A stretch of DNA of 64,000 nt from Psychromonas sp. 14N.309.X.WAT.B.A12 (GCF_030397575.1 NZ_JAPNXS010000001.1:248001-312000); one strand, 5' to 3'; positions 25,807 through 35,709 are shown, counted from the first letter of the stretch. Notes: generated by a model from the letters alone, not told the origin. Numbers and translations: made by a program.

Positions 25807-28260
25807 ATGCGCATAACAATAAGTCTGTCTATTGTTACTTTTATTACTACTCTATTTTGGCCACAGTTACTAAATGGGAGTGGGCTACTTAGTTGTGCCT
25901 TAATTATAATCACTTTAATGTGCTGGCCAAGGTGTCGCTATCTAACCATTGTACCTGCGACTGCAGTATATTTTAGTCTGTTTGTTTATATCACTATGTT
26001 GGGCGTCAGTCTTCCAACAACATCCCATAATAGCACTCAAGTAGATAATTTATTAAGTAATAATCATCAATCCTTAATGAGTTTTATCTCTGAGAATAGT
26101 AAGGCAGAAGACAATACCATAACAGTGCAGGTGAAATCATTAATCAATACAAAAAATAGTGGTTATTTTGTTGCTCGTATCACCGCTCTCAATAATCAAA
26201 CCTGTATTCTTTGCCCTTTAGTTGAAATGCGCTGGTTTAAACCGACATTAATGGTACAAGCAGGCCAAGTTCATCAATTTAAGGTGCGTTTAAAAGCATT
26301 ACAGGGAAATGCAAATCCATATGGTTTTGATAGGCAAAAATGGCGGTATTCCCAGCACATTGCTTATATTGCTTCTATTAAACAACATTTAGAGGTTGTT
26401 CAGTCAACACAGTCATTACGATCCCGTTTATACAATAAAGTGTTAATACTTACAGAGTCAATGAGGCACCAAGGGGCTATTATAGCCTTAATTTTTGCTG
26501 ATAAAAGTTTAATCAATGCCGAAGATAAAGCCGTTATTGCAGGTTTAGGTGTTGCACATCTGTTTGCTATTTCAGGATTACATATTGGTTTGTTATTTGT
26601 GTTTACCTTCATCGTACTGCATCAGCTTTGTAAATTAAGCTTACCTGTTGCTTATTTAGGTTGGGTTTCCTGGCGGATCGCGAACTTATTTGGGTTATTT
26701 GTCTGCATTCTATATGGTTATATATCTGGCTTTTCGTTACCTACTCAGCGTGCATTATTGATGTTATTGCTAGGCATTATTATGTTGTCCAGTAAACGAA
26801 AAATTAGTTTGTTTGATCTTCTGTTCTTCTGTTTTTGGTTAATGCTCTTGTTTGACCCATTAGCGATTTTAAGTAGTAGTTTATGGCTCTCTTATACTGC
26901 AATGAGTGGGATTGTCACTTTTCTATGGGTAATGAAAGGTAAAGCACTACAACGAAAAGAGCAGGTGTCTTGGTGGAAATCGTTAGTCGCCTCGAGTTTA
27001 TTAGTGATCAAAAATTTACTGCTATTACAATTGATGTTAACGATATTTATGTTACCTATTCAATTGATAAACTTTTCTGCTTTTAGCGTTTTTTCATTAT
27101 TGATTAATCTTATTGCTATTCCGTTATTTTCTTGGCTAATTATACCTGTTGTTTTGTTTGGTGCTTTACTAGCGTTGTTCTTTAACACTGTAAGTTATTG
27201 GGTATTAGGGATTGCAAATGAATTGCTAGTTTTGTTCTTTGACTATGCAAGTCCATTAGCAGGTGGCTACCAAGTCTTATCAAAGTCTGCCGTCGCGGTT
27301 ATATTAAGCTGTCTTGTCATGTTGTTATTAATATTATTGGTTTATTCATATAGTCATTTATTGACAGTAAATAGGCTATTACAACGAGGAATAATTGGCT
27401 TCAGTTTGTTATTTTTAGCTATTCGCTGGTTTGAGATTGAATATAAAAAGCGTTCTACTTGGCAAGTGGAAGTCTTCGATGTCGGGCAAGGACTAGCCAT
27501 TTTAGTGAGTAGTGAAGGGCAATCTTTTTTATACGATACGGGACCTAGTTTCGGGGAGCATTTTGCTGTAGCTAATAGTACTATTTTACCTTATTTGAGA
27601 GCAAAGGGAGTTAAGCAACTGCAGACTTTAATGGTCAGCCATAGTGATAACGACCATGCGGGTGGAGCTGCATTGATTCAACGAGAGTTTGATATCTATA
27701 GGGCTTACTCAGGGGAGGCAATGACCCTTAATAAAGGTTATCAATTGCCTACAGAGGTTAAGTACCAGCAGTGTTTAACAGGCCAAGTCATTAAGTTAGG
27801 GAAATTGACTATGACCGTTATGTCACCGAACAAAATAGGGAAAAACAATAATGATAACTCATGTGTAGTGAAAGTTAGCGATGGTCATATTAATGTCTTA
27901 TTGACTGGTGATATTAGTCATAAGATCGAACAGCAGTTAGTAAAGCAACAAGATAAAACGATACCATTACTTAGGGCTGATATATTGATTGCACCACATC
28001 ATGGAAGTAAAACATCATCAAGTACAGACTTCATTGAACAAGTGGATCCCAAGTGGGTGGTTTTTTCTGCTGGTTATAAAAATCGCTGGCGTTTTCCTAT
28101 ACAATCGGTGGTGCAACGCTATCAGCAGCGAGAGATTGCACATTTAACAACCGCTAAAACTGGATTTATTCGCTTTAATGTGCAAAATCAGCATATTGAA
28201 GTAAAAACTTATAGAGAAGATCTTGCTGCTTATTGGTATCATCAGCATCTTGCATTCTAA
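25807..28260 (+). CDS. comEC: ComEC/Rec2-family DNA uptake channel protein
   Basis: An 817-residue multi-domain membrane protein. The N-terminal DUF4131-like region is followed by the competence domain (about residues 220-500, many helices; FAISGLHIGLLF is the conserved motif) and a C-terminal metallo-beta-lactamase-like domain (VFDVGQGLAILV, then MVSHSDNDHAGGA and APHHGSKTSSS). ComEC carries single-stranded DNA across the inner membrane in natural transformation, and the hydrolase domain may degrade one strand. The length is normal for gammaproteobacteria and the motifs are intact, so competence is plausible. It ends 20 bp before msbA, in the usual gamma order comEC-msbA-lpxK. Confidence 0.93.
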   Translation: MRITISLSIVTFITTLFWPQLLNGSGLLSCALIIITLMCWPRCRYLTIVPATAVYFSLFVYITMLGVSLPTTSHNSTQVDNLLSNNHQSLMSFISENSKAEDNTITVQVKSLINTKNSGYFVARITALNNQTCILCPLVEMRWFKPTLMVQAGQVHQFKVRLKALQGNANPYGFDRQKWRYSQHIAYIASIKQHLEVVQSTQSLRSRLYNKVLILTESMRHQGAIIALIFADKSLINAEDKAVIAGLGVAHLFAISGLHIGLLFVFTFIVLHQLCKLSLPVAYLGWVSWRIANLFGLFVCILYGYISGFSLPTQRALLMLLLGIIMLSSKRKISLFDLLFFCFWLMLLFDPLAILSSSLWLSYTAMSGIVTFLWVMKGKALQRKEQVSWWKSLVASSLLVIKNLLLLQLMLTIFMLPIQLINFSAFSVFSLLINLIAIPLFSWLIIPVVLFGALLALFFNTVSYWVLGIANELLVLFFDYASPLAGGYQVLSKSAVAVILSCLVMLLLILLVYSYSHLLTVNRLLQRGIIGFSLLFLAIRWFEIEYKKRSTWQVEVFDVGQGLAILVSSEGQSFLYDTGPSFGEHFAVANSTILPYLRAKGVKQLQTLMVSHSDNDHAGGAALIQREFDIYRAYSGEAMTLNKGYQLPTEVKYQQCLTGQVIKLGKLTMTVMSPNKIGKNNNDNSCVVKVSDGHINVLLTGDISHKIEQQLVKQQDKTIPLLRADILIAPHHGSKTSSSTDFIEQVDPKWVVFSAGYKNRWRFPIQSVVQRYQQREIAHLTTAKTGFIRFNVQNQHIEVKTYREDLAAYWYHQHLAF

Positions 28261-28280
28261 ATCTCTTATTTGGTGTATTA

Positions 28281-30032
28281 ATGAAAAACAATAAAGAAAG
28301 CGCTTGGTCAATTTTAAAGCGACTAATTAGTTATATTAAAGATTTTAGGCTCGCTTTAGTGGGGGCAATTATTGGTATGATTGGTTATGCCGGTGTTGAT
28401 ATGGCATTAATTTGGTCTTTACAACCATTAATCGATGATGGCTTTACAGGTAAAGATCCTTCTGTGTTGGAAATGATGCCTTATTTTGTAGTGATTGTAA
28501 TGGGGCTTCGTGGTTTAGCTGCGTTCATGAGCTCATATTGTATGGCTTGGGTTGGTAATAATGTGGTGATGAAACTACAACGCCAATTATTTGCACAATT
28601 AATGCTGTTGCCAGTCTCATTTTTTGATAAAACCAACACCGGTGAGTTGCTATCAAAAATAACCTATGATGCAAACCAAGTATCGAACGCAGCTAGTAAC
28701 GCTTTAGTTAAAATTTTCCGGGAAGGTGCAACAGCAATTGGCTTGATTGCATTGATGTTTTATCAAAGCTGGCAATTATCATTGGTGTTCTTTGTCGTTG
28801 GTCCGATCGTTGGTCTAGCCATTAATGTTGTGAGTAAACGTTTCAGAAAAATCAGTAAAAACTTACAAAATGCGATGGGCTCTGTCACAACGTCCTCTGA
28901 ACAAATGCTGAAAGGCCATAAAGAAGTATTAATGTTTGGTGGTCAAAAAATAGAAAATAAAAAATTCGAAAAAGTCAGTAATACTGTGCGTGCTCAAAAT
29001 ATGAAAATGGCCAGTGCGAATGCGATTAGTGTCCCTGTTATTCAAACATTGTCTTCTTTTGCATTAGCTTTTGTATTATATCTTGCTACTTTTCCACAAA
29101 TTATGGACACACTTTCATCTGGTACTTTTGTTGTGATCATCAGTTCAATGATGGCATTAATGAAACCGATTAAAAGTGTAACCCAAATTAATAATGAAAT
29201 TCAAAAAGGTATTTCGGCAAGTACAAGTTTGTTCAATATGCTTGATATGAATATAGCTAAAGACGAAGGTACTTACGAAGTAGAGCGTGTAGCAGGTAAT
29301 ATTAGCCTTAACAATATTGTATTTACTTACCCTACAGGGGATAAGCCTGCATTAAATAAAGTTAGTTTTAATGTTAAAGCTGGGCAGTCAGTGGCATTAG
29401 TAGGGCGTTCAGGTAGTGGTAAATCAACGATCGCAAATTTATTAACACGTTTCTATGATATCGACTCAGGAGAAATATTATTAGACGGTAAGAATATTGA
29501 AGAGTATCGATTGACTTCTTTACGAGATCAAGTAGCGATTGTATCGCAAAATGTTCACCTGTTTAACGATACCATTGCCAATAATATCGCTTACGCTAGT
29601 GAAGATCGTTTTACAGAAGAAGACATTATCAAAGCAGCTACCACCGCCCATGCTATGGAGTTTATCAATAATTTCCCTGAAGGTTTAAACACTGTTATTG
29701 GTGAAAATGGGGCTATGCTATCTGGTGGTCAACGTCAACGATTAGCTATTGCTCGTGCACTATTACGTGATGCGCCTGTGCTTATTTTGGATGAAGCAAC
29801 TTCAGCTTTGGATACAGAGTCAGAACGTCATATTCAAGCAGCTTTAGATGAACTACAAAAAAATAGAACTTCAATCGTGATTGCACATCGTCTATCCACA
29901 ATAGAACATGCAGATCAAATCCTGGTGATAGACCATGGCCAAGTTGTTGAACAAGGGACCCATCAAGAGCTACTTGCACAAGGTCAGATTTATCACAGCC
30001 TAAATAAAATGCAATCATCAGGTGAATTATAA
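28281..30032 (+). CDS. msbA: Lipid A export ABC transporter MsbA
   Basis: A 583-residue half-transporter that flips core-lipid A across the inner membrane. The six-helix transmembrane domain occupies about residues 1-320 and the ATPase the rest: Walker A GRSGSGKST, signature LSGGQRQRLAIARALL, Walker B VLILDEATSALD, and the H-loop in IVIAHRLST. The frame is open from 28233, but the MsbA N-terminus and a length equal to E. coli (582 aa) point to the ATG at 28281. The stop overlaps the lpxK start by one base, so the two genes are translationally coupled. Confidence 0.96.
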   Translation: MKNNKESAWSILKRLISYIKDFRLALVGAIIGMIGYAGVDMALIWSLQPLIDDGFTGKDPSVLEMMPYFVVIVMGLRGLAAFMSSYCMAWVGNNVVMKLQRQLFAQLMLLPVSFFDKTNTGELLSKITYDANQVSNAASNALVKIFREGATAIGLIALMFYQSWQLSLVFFVVGPIVGLAINVVSKRFRKISKNLQNAMGSVTTSSEQMLKGHKEVLMFGGQKIENKKFEKVSNTVRAQNMKMASANAISVPVIQTLSSFALAFVLYLATFPQIMDTLSSGTFVVIISSMMALMKPIKSVTQINNEIQKGISASTSLFNMLDMNIAKDEGTYEVERVAGNISLNNIVFTYPTGDKPALNKVSFNVKAGQSVALVGRSGSGKSTIANLLTRFYDIDSGEILLDGKNIEEYRLTSLRDQVAIVSQNVHLFNDTIANNIAYASEDRFTEEDIIKAATTAHAMEFINNFPEGLNTVIGENGAMLSGGQRQRLAIARALLRDAPVLILDEATSALDTESERHIQAALDELQKNRTSIVIAHRLSTIEHADQILVIDHGQVVEQGTHQELLAQGQIYHSLNKMQSSGEL

Positions 30033-31003
30033 TGCCTTTTTGGTATCAGCCTACACAATGGTGGGCATGGCTATTATGGCCCTTTGCATTGTTAATGCAG
30101 GTTATTAGTGCCTTTCGTCGTTTTTGTTTTCAACGCGGTTGGCTTAAAAGTTATAAAAGCCCGTTACCTGTTGTCGTCGTTGGTAATATTTCGGTAGGCG
30201 GGAATGGTAAAACACCTTTTGTCATTAGTTTATGTGAATTGTTAATTAAACAGGGATATAAACCGGGTGTGATCAGTCGTGGATATGGCGGTAAATCGAC
30301 TAATTATCCCTTAGCGGTAAATACACAGACCTTAGGAAAAGAAGCTGGTGATGAGCCGGTACTTATTCATAAGCGCTTAGGTATCCCCGTTGTAGTTGAC
30401 CCAATTAGAGCCAATGCAGCCGACTATTTAGCAAAACACTGCGATGTTGATGTGATTATAACTGATGACGGTTTGCAACATTATGCGTTACAACGTGATA
30501 TTGAAATTGTAGTGGTAGACGGTAAGCGTCGCTACGGTAATCAGCATATTATGCCGATGGGGCCATTAAGAGAATCGCTGAGTCGTTTACGTGATGTTGA
30601 TTTCATTATCAATAATGGAGCAAGTCATGAAGGTGAGTCGACTATGTTATTGGTTGCTTCACCTTGTAAAAAGGTAGATGGTGGTGAAGGAGTATTATCT
30701 ACACAATCGGTTAACGCTTGTGCTGCTATTGGTTACCCACCTCGCTTTTTTAATACGTTAGTTGAGCAAGGTTTTACTGTGAATAAGCAAGTCTCTTTCG
30801 CTGATCATCATGCGTATACTTTTAGTGACTTTGAGCAATTCCCTACTGATATGCCCTTGCTTATGACGGAAAAAGATGCGGTAAAATGTACCTCATTTTC
30901 CCAAGCTAATTGGTGGTATTTACCCATTGATGGTCAACTTCCAGACACCTTTATTCAACCTTTTTTAGAAAAATTAACACAGATTAAGGAATCAAAATGT
31001 TAG
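30032..31003 (+). CDS. lpxK: Tetraacyldisaccharide 4'-kinase LpxK
   Basis: A 323-residue membrane-associated kinase that phosphorylates the 4' position of the lipid A precursor using ATP. The P-loop is [19 protein letters not shown], followed by the family motif ISRGYGGKS and the [19 protein letters not shown] segment that holds the catalytic Asp residues. An N-terminal hydrophobic helix anchors it. The ATG overlaps the msbA stop (TAATG) and the 3' end overlaps ycaR by 7 bp. The operon msbA-lpxK-ycaR-kdsB is the standard gammaproteobacterial arrangement. Confidence 0.97.
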   Translation: MPFWYQPTQWWAWLLWPFALLMQVISAFRRFCFQRGWLKSYKSPLPVVVVGNISVGGNGKTPFVISLCELLIKQGYKPGVISRGYGGKSTNYPLAVNTQTLGKEAGDEPVLIHKRLGIPVVVDPIRANAADYLAKHCDVDVIITDDGLQHYALQRDIEIVVVDGKRRYGNQHIMPMGPLRESLSRLRDVDFIINNGASHEGESTMLLVASPCKKVDGGEGVLSTQSVNACAAIGYPPRFFNTLVEQGFTVNKQVSFADHHAYTFSDFEQFPTDMPLLMTEKDAVKCTSFSQANWWYLPIDGQLPDTFIQPFLEKLTQIKESKC

Positions 31004-31176
31004 ATATTAAGTTATTAGATATCATTGCTTGCCCAGTATGCAAAGGAAAACTAGCTTACGATAAAGATAACAACGAACTAATCTGTAAGTTTGATCATCT
31101 TGCTTATCCTGTAAGAGATGGCATACCTGCTTTATTGTATGCAGAAGCACGTAAAATGAGTGCTGACGAGGAGTAA
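30997..31176 (+). CDS. ycaR: Trm112-family zinc-finger protein YcaR
   Basis: A 59-residue protein too short for many gene finders. It begins [19 protein letters not shown], with a CPVC zinc-type pair, then [21 protein letters not shown], closely like E. coli YcaR. Bacterial Trm112-like proteins are thought to support methyltransferases or lipid A steps; the exact role of YcaR is not established. Its ATG lies inside the end of lpxK (7-bp overlap), and its stop is 2 bp before kdsB, so translation is coupled on both sides. Confidence 0.92.
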   Translation: MLDIKLLDIIACPVCKGKLAYDKDNNELICKFDHLAYPVRDGIPALLYAEARKMSADEE

Positions 31177-31178
31177 TT

Positions 31179-31949
31179 ATGTCGTTTATTGTGGTTATTC
31201 CTGCTCGTTATCAATCTACTAGATTACCTGCTAAACCCTTAGCTGATATTCTGGGTAAAACCATGATTGAGCGAGTCGCTATTCAAGCATTACAGAGTGG
31301 CGCTAAACAAGTGATCGTTGCAACGGATGATCAACGCATCGTTGATGCGTTAGTATCGGTGAATAATATTGAAGTTTGTTTAACCTCTAAGGACCACGAA
31401 TCAGGCACTGATAGGTTAGCGGAAGTGTGTGAACAATATCAATTCTCAGATGAAGAAATTATTGTGAATGTACAAGGTGATGAACCATTAATTCCACCTA
31501 GTGTCATTAAACAAGTGGCAGATAACTTATATGTTAATCAGCAAGCGAGTGTCGCTACATTAAGTGCGCCTATCACAGATCAAGATGACGCTTTTAATGT
31601 CAATGCGGTAAAAGTAGTCACAGATAAGCATAATCTTGCTTTATATTTTAGTCGAGCGACGACACCATGGGATCGCGACAATTTTACAGAGCAAAATAGA
31701 CAAGAAAAAAATGTCGATTTGAGTCATTTACAACGCCATATTGGTATTTATGCGTATCGTGTCAACTTTTTAAAACACTATGCACAATTATCGGTTTCAC
31801 CTTTAGAAAGTATTGAAAAACTTGAGCAATTGAGAGTACTTTGGCATGGTTATAAAATCCATGTTGATGTTGCAAGCCAAGTGCCGCCTGCAGGTGTTGA
31901 TACTGCAGAAGACTTACAACGAGTGATTGACGTTTTGTCACAAAGTTGA
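31179..31949 (+). CDS. kdsB: 3-deoxy-manno-octulosonate cytidylyltransferase KdsB
   Basis: A 256-residue cytoplasmic enzyme that activates Kdo as CMP-Kdo for lipopolysaccharide inner core. The nucleotide-binding start is [17 protein letters not shown]; further family signatures are [10 protein letters not shown] and HIGIYAYR. The length is close to that of E. coli KdsB (248 aa). Ribosome site GAGGAG lies in the end of ycaR. It is the last gene of the msbA operon in the strict sense; a lipoprotein gene follows 26 bp later and may be co-transcribed. Its partner KdsA is encoded at 49 kb in this window. Confidence 0.96.
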   Translation: MSFIVVIPARYQSTRLPAKPLADILGKTMIERVAIQALQSGAKQVIVATDDQRIVDALVSVNNIEVCLTSKDHESGTDRLAEVCEQYQFSDEEIIVNVQGDEPLIPPSVIKQVADNLYVNQQASVATLSAPITDQDDAFNVNAVKVVTDKHNLALYFSRATTPWDRDNFTEQNRQEKNVDLSHLQRHIGIYAYRVNFLKHYAQLSVSPLESIEKLEQLRVLWHGYKIHVDVASQVPPAGVDTAEDLQRVIDVLSQS

Positions 31950-31975
31950 ATTAATATTAAGGAATAATAAAGCCT

Positions 31976-32911
31976 ATGAGAGTTTTTCTTATTTTCTGTT
32001 TCAGTGTGTTGCTAGTAGCCTGTGGCGATGATCGTCCTGAACGCTTACAAGCAAACATTAAAACAGCAGATTACCTTATTGAAAATTTAGGGACAAATTT
32101 AGATACTCAACGTGTTCGAAATGCGATTATTTTAAAGCAATATGCAACATTATTAGAGCAACAAAAGCCAGACTTAAAACCTTTGTTAACTGAACTGTCT
32201 AAAGATGCAACGAGAGAGGGACCTATGTTCCGTTCTTTAACAGACCGTTTAGCTACATTAAAAACACGACCTGATGTATTGGGTGATATTGAAGCACAAT
32301 TATTTGAAAGTGAAACATTGATTGAAGCCTCTGATCCCACTTTATTTAATGATGCGCTTTCTGATCCTATTAATGTCATTGCTGATATGTCTGATGGTGA
32401 GTTTGCTCGTGTTAATGCAATCAGCCAATCACAAAGTTTACAAGCTAATGGGGCTGATGATAACGGTGCTGGTAGTCAGTTGGTAGGTAATCCTGGTTAC
32501 GGTCAATGGCAAACTAACAGCAGTGGTTTCTCATTTTGGCAGTGGTATGCAGCTTATACTTTATTCTCAGCTATTTCTCCTCGTCAAATAGGTTACGACC
32601 GTTGGTCTTCTAGACGTGATTACAGTTATTACAATGATGTTGGTCGTAATCGTTACACTTCTCCTCAGCAACGTAAGTCTCAAGATGACTTAGCACAACG
32701 CACGAAGAAAAAATTTGGTAACAAAGGCGGTTTCACTAGCCCTTATGCCAAATCTAAAACAGGTGCAAGTCGCATGTCTACAGTCAGTAAACAAGCACAG
32801 AAAGCAACCAGTTTTTCAGGGAAGTCGAGTTACTCGAAGCAAAAAGCCTCTTCAAGTAGTTTTAGAAATAGCAAATCAACCACATCTCGTGGTGTTAGTC
32901 GCGGTAAATAG
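31976..32911 (+). CDS. Hypothetical lipoprotein with Ser/Lys-rich tail
   Basis: A 311-residue protein with a lipoprotein signal (FSVLLVAC, acylated Cys16) followed by GDD, so it may be kept in the inner membrane rather than sorted outwards. Residues 17-150 are predicted helical and acidic. A short hydrophobic aromatic block (FSFWQWYAAYTLFSAISP) is followed by a tail of about 100 residues rich in Ser, Lys, Arg and Tyr, ending TTSRGVSRGK. This layout (lipobox, helical part, aromatic patch, low-complexity basic tail) recalls the DUF1190/YgiB lipoproteins, though I see no firm sequence match. It starts a cluster with DUF350 and a membrane aminopropyltransferase. Confidence 0.65.
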   Translation: MRVFLIFCFSVLLVACGDDRPERLQANIKTADYLIENLGTNLDTQRVRNAIILKQYATLLEQQKPDLKPLLTELSKDATREGPMFRSLTDRLATLKTRPDVLGDIEAQLFESETLIEASDPTLFNDALSDPINVIADMSDGEFARVNAISQSQSLQANGADDNGAGSQLVGNPGYGQWQTNSSGFSFWQWYAAYTLFSAISPRQIGYDRWSSRRDYSYYNDVGRNRYTSPQQRKSQDDLAQRTKKKFGNKGGFTSPYAKSKTGASRMSTVSKQAQKATSFSGKSSYSKQKASSSSFRNSKSTTSRGVSRGK

Positions 32912-32920
32912 GATATTAAT

Positions 32921-33820
32921 ATGAACGAATTAATAACAACATTAGAAATAAATGGATCGTTGATTGGTTATTTAGCCATTGATATGGCTGTTGCTATCTT
33001 ATTATTAGGTGGTATTCGTTATGCGATGGGCGTATTGGGTAAAGTGAATACGGCTGACGAGTTAGCGCATAAAGATAATTTTGCCTACGGAATTAGTATG
33101 GCGGGTGGCGTTGCTGCCATGGGGATTGCATTAAGTGGTGCCATCACTGGTGAATTAGCAGGCTCTTATGAAATAGAGTTAATTGGTATGTTAGCTTATG
33201 GTTTAGCCGGTTTAATTCTGATTAAAGCAGGACGTTATATTCATGATAAATTTGCTTTAGCATCATTTGATAAACAAGCTTTAATCATTGATCGCAATAT
33301 TGCAGTTGCATTAGTGGATGCGGCTTCAGTGATTGCCACTGCGATCGTTGTACGTGCCGCTATCATGTGGGTAGAAGGCTTGAATGTTGATACCTTTATC
33401 GCGCTTGTTGCTGCTTGGGTCGTTTCACAAGTTATGCTGGTTGTGATCACTCGCTTCTTTGAATGGAAATATGCTAAAAATAATGGAATGCCATTCCAAA
33501 CTGCCTTAGTTAATAACCATATTGCTTTAGCTATTCGTTATAGCGGTTACTTGATTTCTACTGCAATGTCAGTGACGGCTGCGAGCTACTTTATCATTTT
33601 TGATGTGGATTCACTGTGGATGGGACTAATGCAATGGGTTGTGATTAGTGTCATTTTAATGGTGTTATTAACCATTTTAACAGGCATTGCTAAGTTCCTT
33701 GTATTATGGGGAATTAACCGTCGTGAAGAGGTTGAAGATCAGCAAAACATTGGTATTGCTACTATTGAATTAGCAACGTCTTTCTCTATTGCCTTCCTAT
33801 TAATGGCATTAATGTCTTAA
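32921..33820 (+). CDS. DUF350 membrane protein (duplicated)
   Basis: A 299-residue inner-membrane protein with about eight hydrophobic helices. The DUF350 signature recurs four times: KDNFAYGISMAGG, DRNIAVALVDAAS, VNNHIALAIRYSG and QQNIGIATIELAT, so it is a tandem duplication of the two-repeat DUF350 unit. E. coli YjfL is a shorter relative. Function unknown. It begins 9 bp after the lipoprotein stop and is followed by a strong terminator, so the main transcript is probably lipoprotein-DUF350, possibly from the kdsB side. Genome-neighbourhood work has linked DUF350, membrane aminopropyltransferases and ATP-grasp ligases. Confidence 0.85.
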   Translation: MNELITTLEINGSLIGYLAIDMAVAILLLGGIRYAMGVLGKVNTADELAHKDNFAYGISMAGGVAAMGIALSGAITGELAGSYEIELIGMLAYGLAGLILIKAGRYIHDKFALASFDKQALIIDRNIAVALVDAASVIATAIVVRAAIMWVEGLNVDTFIALVAAWVVSQVMLVVITRFFEWKYAKNNGMPFQTALVNNHIALAIRYSGYLISTAMSVTAASYFIIFDVDSLWMGLMQWVVISVILMVLLTILTGIAKFLVLWGINRREEVEDQQNIGIATIELATSFSIAFLLMALMS

Positions 33821-33840
33821 TTTTACTGTTTTATCTTACT

Positions 33841-33865
33841 AGGCCATCATTTGATGGCCTTTTTT
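33841..33865 (+). terminator. Rho-independent terminator after the DUF350 gene
   Basis: AGGCCATCA and TGATGGCCT make a perfect 9-bp stem with a 2-base loop, followed directly by five T residues. It begins 20 bp after the DUF350 stop. In-frame TTG/ATG codons of the next frame (33851, 33854) lie inside this hairpin. Confidence 0.93.
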
Positions 33866-33883
33866 ATAAGCGAATTTAATTGT

Positions 33884-35593
33884 ATGCGTCTTAAATCTCT
33901 CAATAGCAAGCAGATCAATTTACTCATTGATGATGCTTTTTTAATTTTAATAATGGCCACTTTAGCTTGCTGTGGTTTGATTTATGAATATCTACTATCC
34001 CATTATTCTGCGCGTATCCTGGGTAGCGTAGAAACGGTGATTTATGCAATCATTGGGATCATGATCGTATCGATGGGATTGGGAGCTTTTGCGGCTAAAA
34101 AGATAAAAGATGCCTTTCAAGGTTTTGTATTATTAGAGCTGATTGTTGCTTTGATCGGATGTAGTACAACCTTATTCATTGCTTCTGTGATTGGTTTTAG
34201 TCAAACCTTACCGCAATTAATTGCAGATACGTATCAGATTCCTAACGATGTGTTGTTAAAAGGAGACTTCCTGGCAACTTTATCTTGGTTAAGTAGCAAA
34301 TTACCTTATCTGTTTGCTTTTATCTTAGGCTTTTTGATTGGGATGGAAATTCCTTTAATTGCACGTATAAGAGAAACAGTTTATGGCCAACGTTTAGCAC
34401 ATAATGCTGGCACAATTTATGGTGCAGATTATATCGGGGCAGGTGTAGGCGCTGCCATTTGGGTATTATTCATGCTAAAAATTGAAATCAGTCAAGCTGC
34501 CGCACTGACTGCCTCTTTGAATTTGATTGCCGGTTTTGTATTTTTAATACGCTTTAAAGAGCATCTGAAACATAGAATGAAACTCATTATTGGACATCTT
34601 TGTTTAGGTGTTTTGATCGTGTTTGTATTTATATTTGGTAACCACTGGCAAAAACAGATGCAGAATATGTTGTATTTGGACAAAGTGGTGTATCAGACTC
34701 AAACAACATACCAAAATTTGGTCTTCACTGAGCGACTTTTAGGTGGCGGTTATGATCCTATTTATAACTTCTATATAAATGGTCGTTTACAATTTTCTAG
34801 CTTAGACGAACATATTTATCATGAGTTTTTAGTTCATCCCGTAATGCAAGCTTCTGCACGTCACCAACATATTTTGATCATTGGTGGAGGTGATGGTTTA
34901 GCCTTACGTGAAGTACAAAAATGGAATCCAGAACAAGTCACTTTGGTTGACCTTGATCCAAAACTTATTTCTCTGTTTAAATATCCAGAAAAAGTCCTAC
35001 CGCCTCATTTGAGCGATAAAATTAAACATCTTACTCAAGATAGTTTTAATCAAACTGGCGTAAAAGTTATCAACGATGATGCATTTATTGCGATTGATCG
35101 GTTACTCGCGAATAAACAAATCTTTGATACGATCATTGTTGATTTACCTGACCCTAGCCATCCAGATCTAAACAAAATGTACAGTGTTAATTTTTATTAT
35201 CGTTTGAAAAATTTATTGAATGGTGATGGTGCAATTGTGGTGCAATCGACTTCTCCTTTCCACGCTCAATCAGCATTTATTTCTATTGGAAAAACCTTGC
35301 AAGAGGCTGGGTTTAACACCGAGCAGTATCATCAAAATGTACCTTCTTTTGGCGAATGGGGGTGGAGTATTGGTACTAAACGAGGTCAAACTGCATCTCA
35401 AAGGTTATCAAGTATTGACAGTCTGGCGATTCCGACTAAATGGTTAACTTTACCTTTATTAAAAGGGGCTTTTTCTTTTAATAAAGATTTTTATTTGAAT
35501 AAAGATAAGGTAAAAGTTAATTATTTGGGCAGCAATATTCTTTATCAATACCATCAAAATGCCTGGGAAGCCGAAACAGAATTTGCTAATTAA
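33884..35593 (+). CDS. Membrane-anchored spermidine synthase-like aminopropyltransferase
   Basis: A protein of about 569 residues. The first ~220 residues contain seven or eight transmembrane helices; the rest is a spermidine synthase fold with the SAM motif LIIGGGDGLALREVQKW, VTLVDLDPKLI, and the DLPDPSHPDLNKMYSVNFY segment that holds the catalytic Asp. Soluble homologues transfer aminopropyl from decarboxylated SAM to putrescine; the membrane form may act on something else. The frame is open from 33851, but those start codons fall in a terminator hairpin; the ATG at 33884 is the better choice, although it has a poor ribosome site. Linked to DUF350 and the lipoprotein. Confidence 0.8.
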   Translation: MRLKSLNSKQINLLIDDAFLILIMATLACCGLIYEYLLSHYSARILGSVETVIYAIIGIMIVSMGLGAFAAKKIKDAFQGFVLLELIVALIGCSTTLFIASVIGFSQTLPQLIADTYQIPNDVLLKGDFLATLSWLSSKLPYLFAFILGFLIGMEIPLIARIRETVYGQRLAHNAGTIYGADYIGAGVGAAIWVLFMLKIEISQAAALTASLNLIAGFVFLIRFKEHLKHRMKLIIGHLCLGVLIVFVFIFGNHWQKQMQNMLYLDKVVYQTQTTYQNLVFTERLLGGGYDPIYNFYINGRLQFSSLDEHIYHEFLVHPVMQASARHQHILIIGGGDGLALREVQKWNPEQVTLVDLDPKLISLFKYPEKVLPPHLSDKIKHLTQDSFNQTGVKVINDDAFIAIDRLLANKQIFDTIIVDLPDPSHPDLNKMYSVNFYYRLKNLLNGDGAIVVQSTSPFHAQSAFISIGKTLQEAGFNTEQYHQNVPSFGEWGWSIGTKRGQTASQRLSSIDSLAIPTKWLTLPLLKGAFSFNKDFYLNKDKVKVNYLGSNILYQYHQNAWEAETEFAN

Positions 35594-35658
35594 TCTCAAT
35601 ACTAAAAACAAAGCCGAATCTTTAAAATCAATATAGTTATATATATTACTAAAGTCAT

Positions 35659-35709
35659 TTGTCATCAACAGGTCTTAATTTTGTAACCCTTCTGTCATTT
35701 AACCTTTCT
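35659..35709 (+). promoter_or_regulatory. Pho-box-like array upstream of olsF
   Basis: Five 7-base units occur at exact 11-bp steps: TTGTCAT (35659), AGGTCTT (35670), TTGTAAC (35681), CTGTCAT (35692), CCTTTCT (35703). Units one and four match the PhoB half-site CTGTCAT at 6/7 and 7/7; the others are weaker (3-4/7). The -10-like TATGCT starts at the end of the array (35709-35714), and the olsF ATG is 37 bp downstream. Confidence 0.5.
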
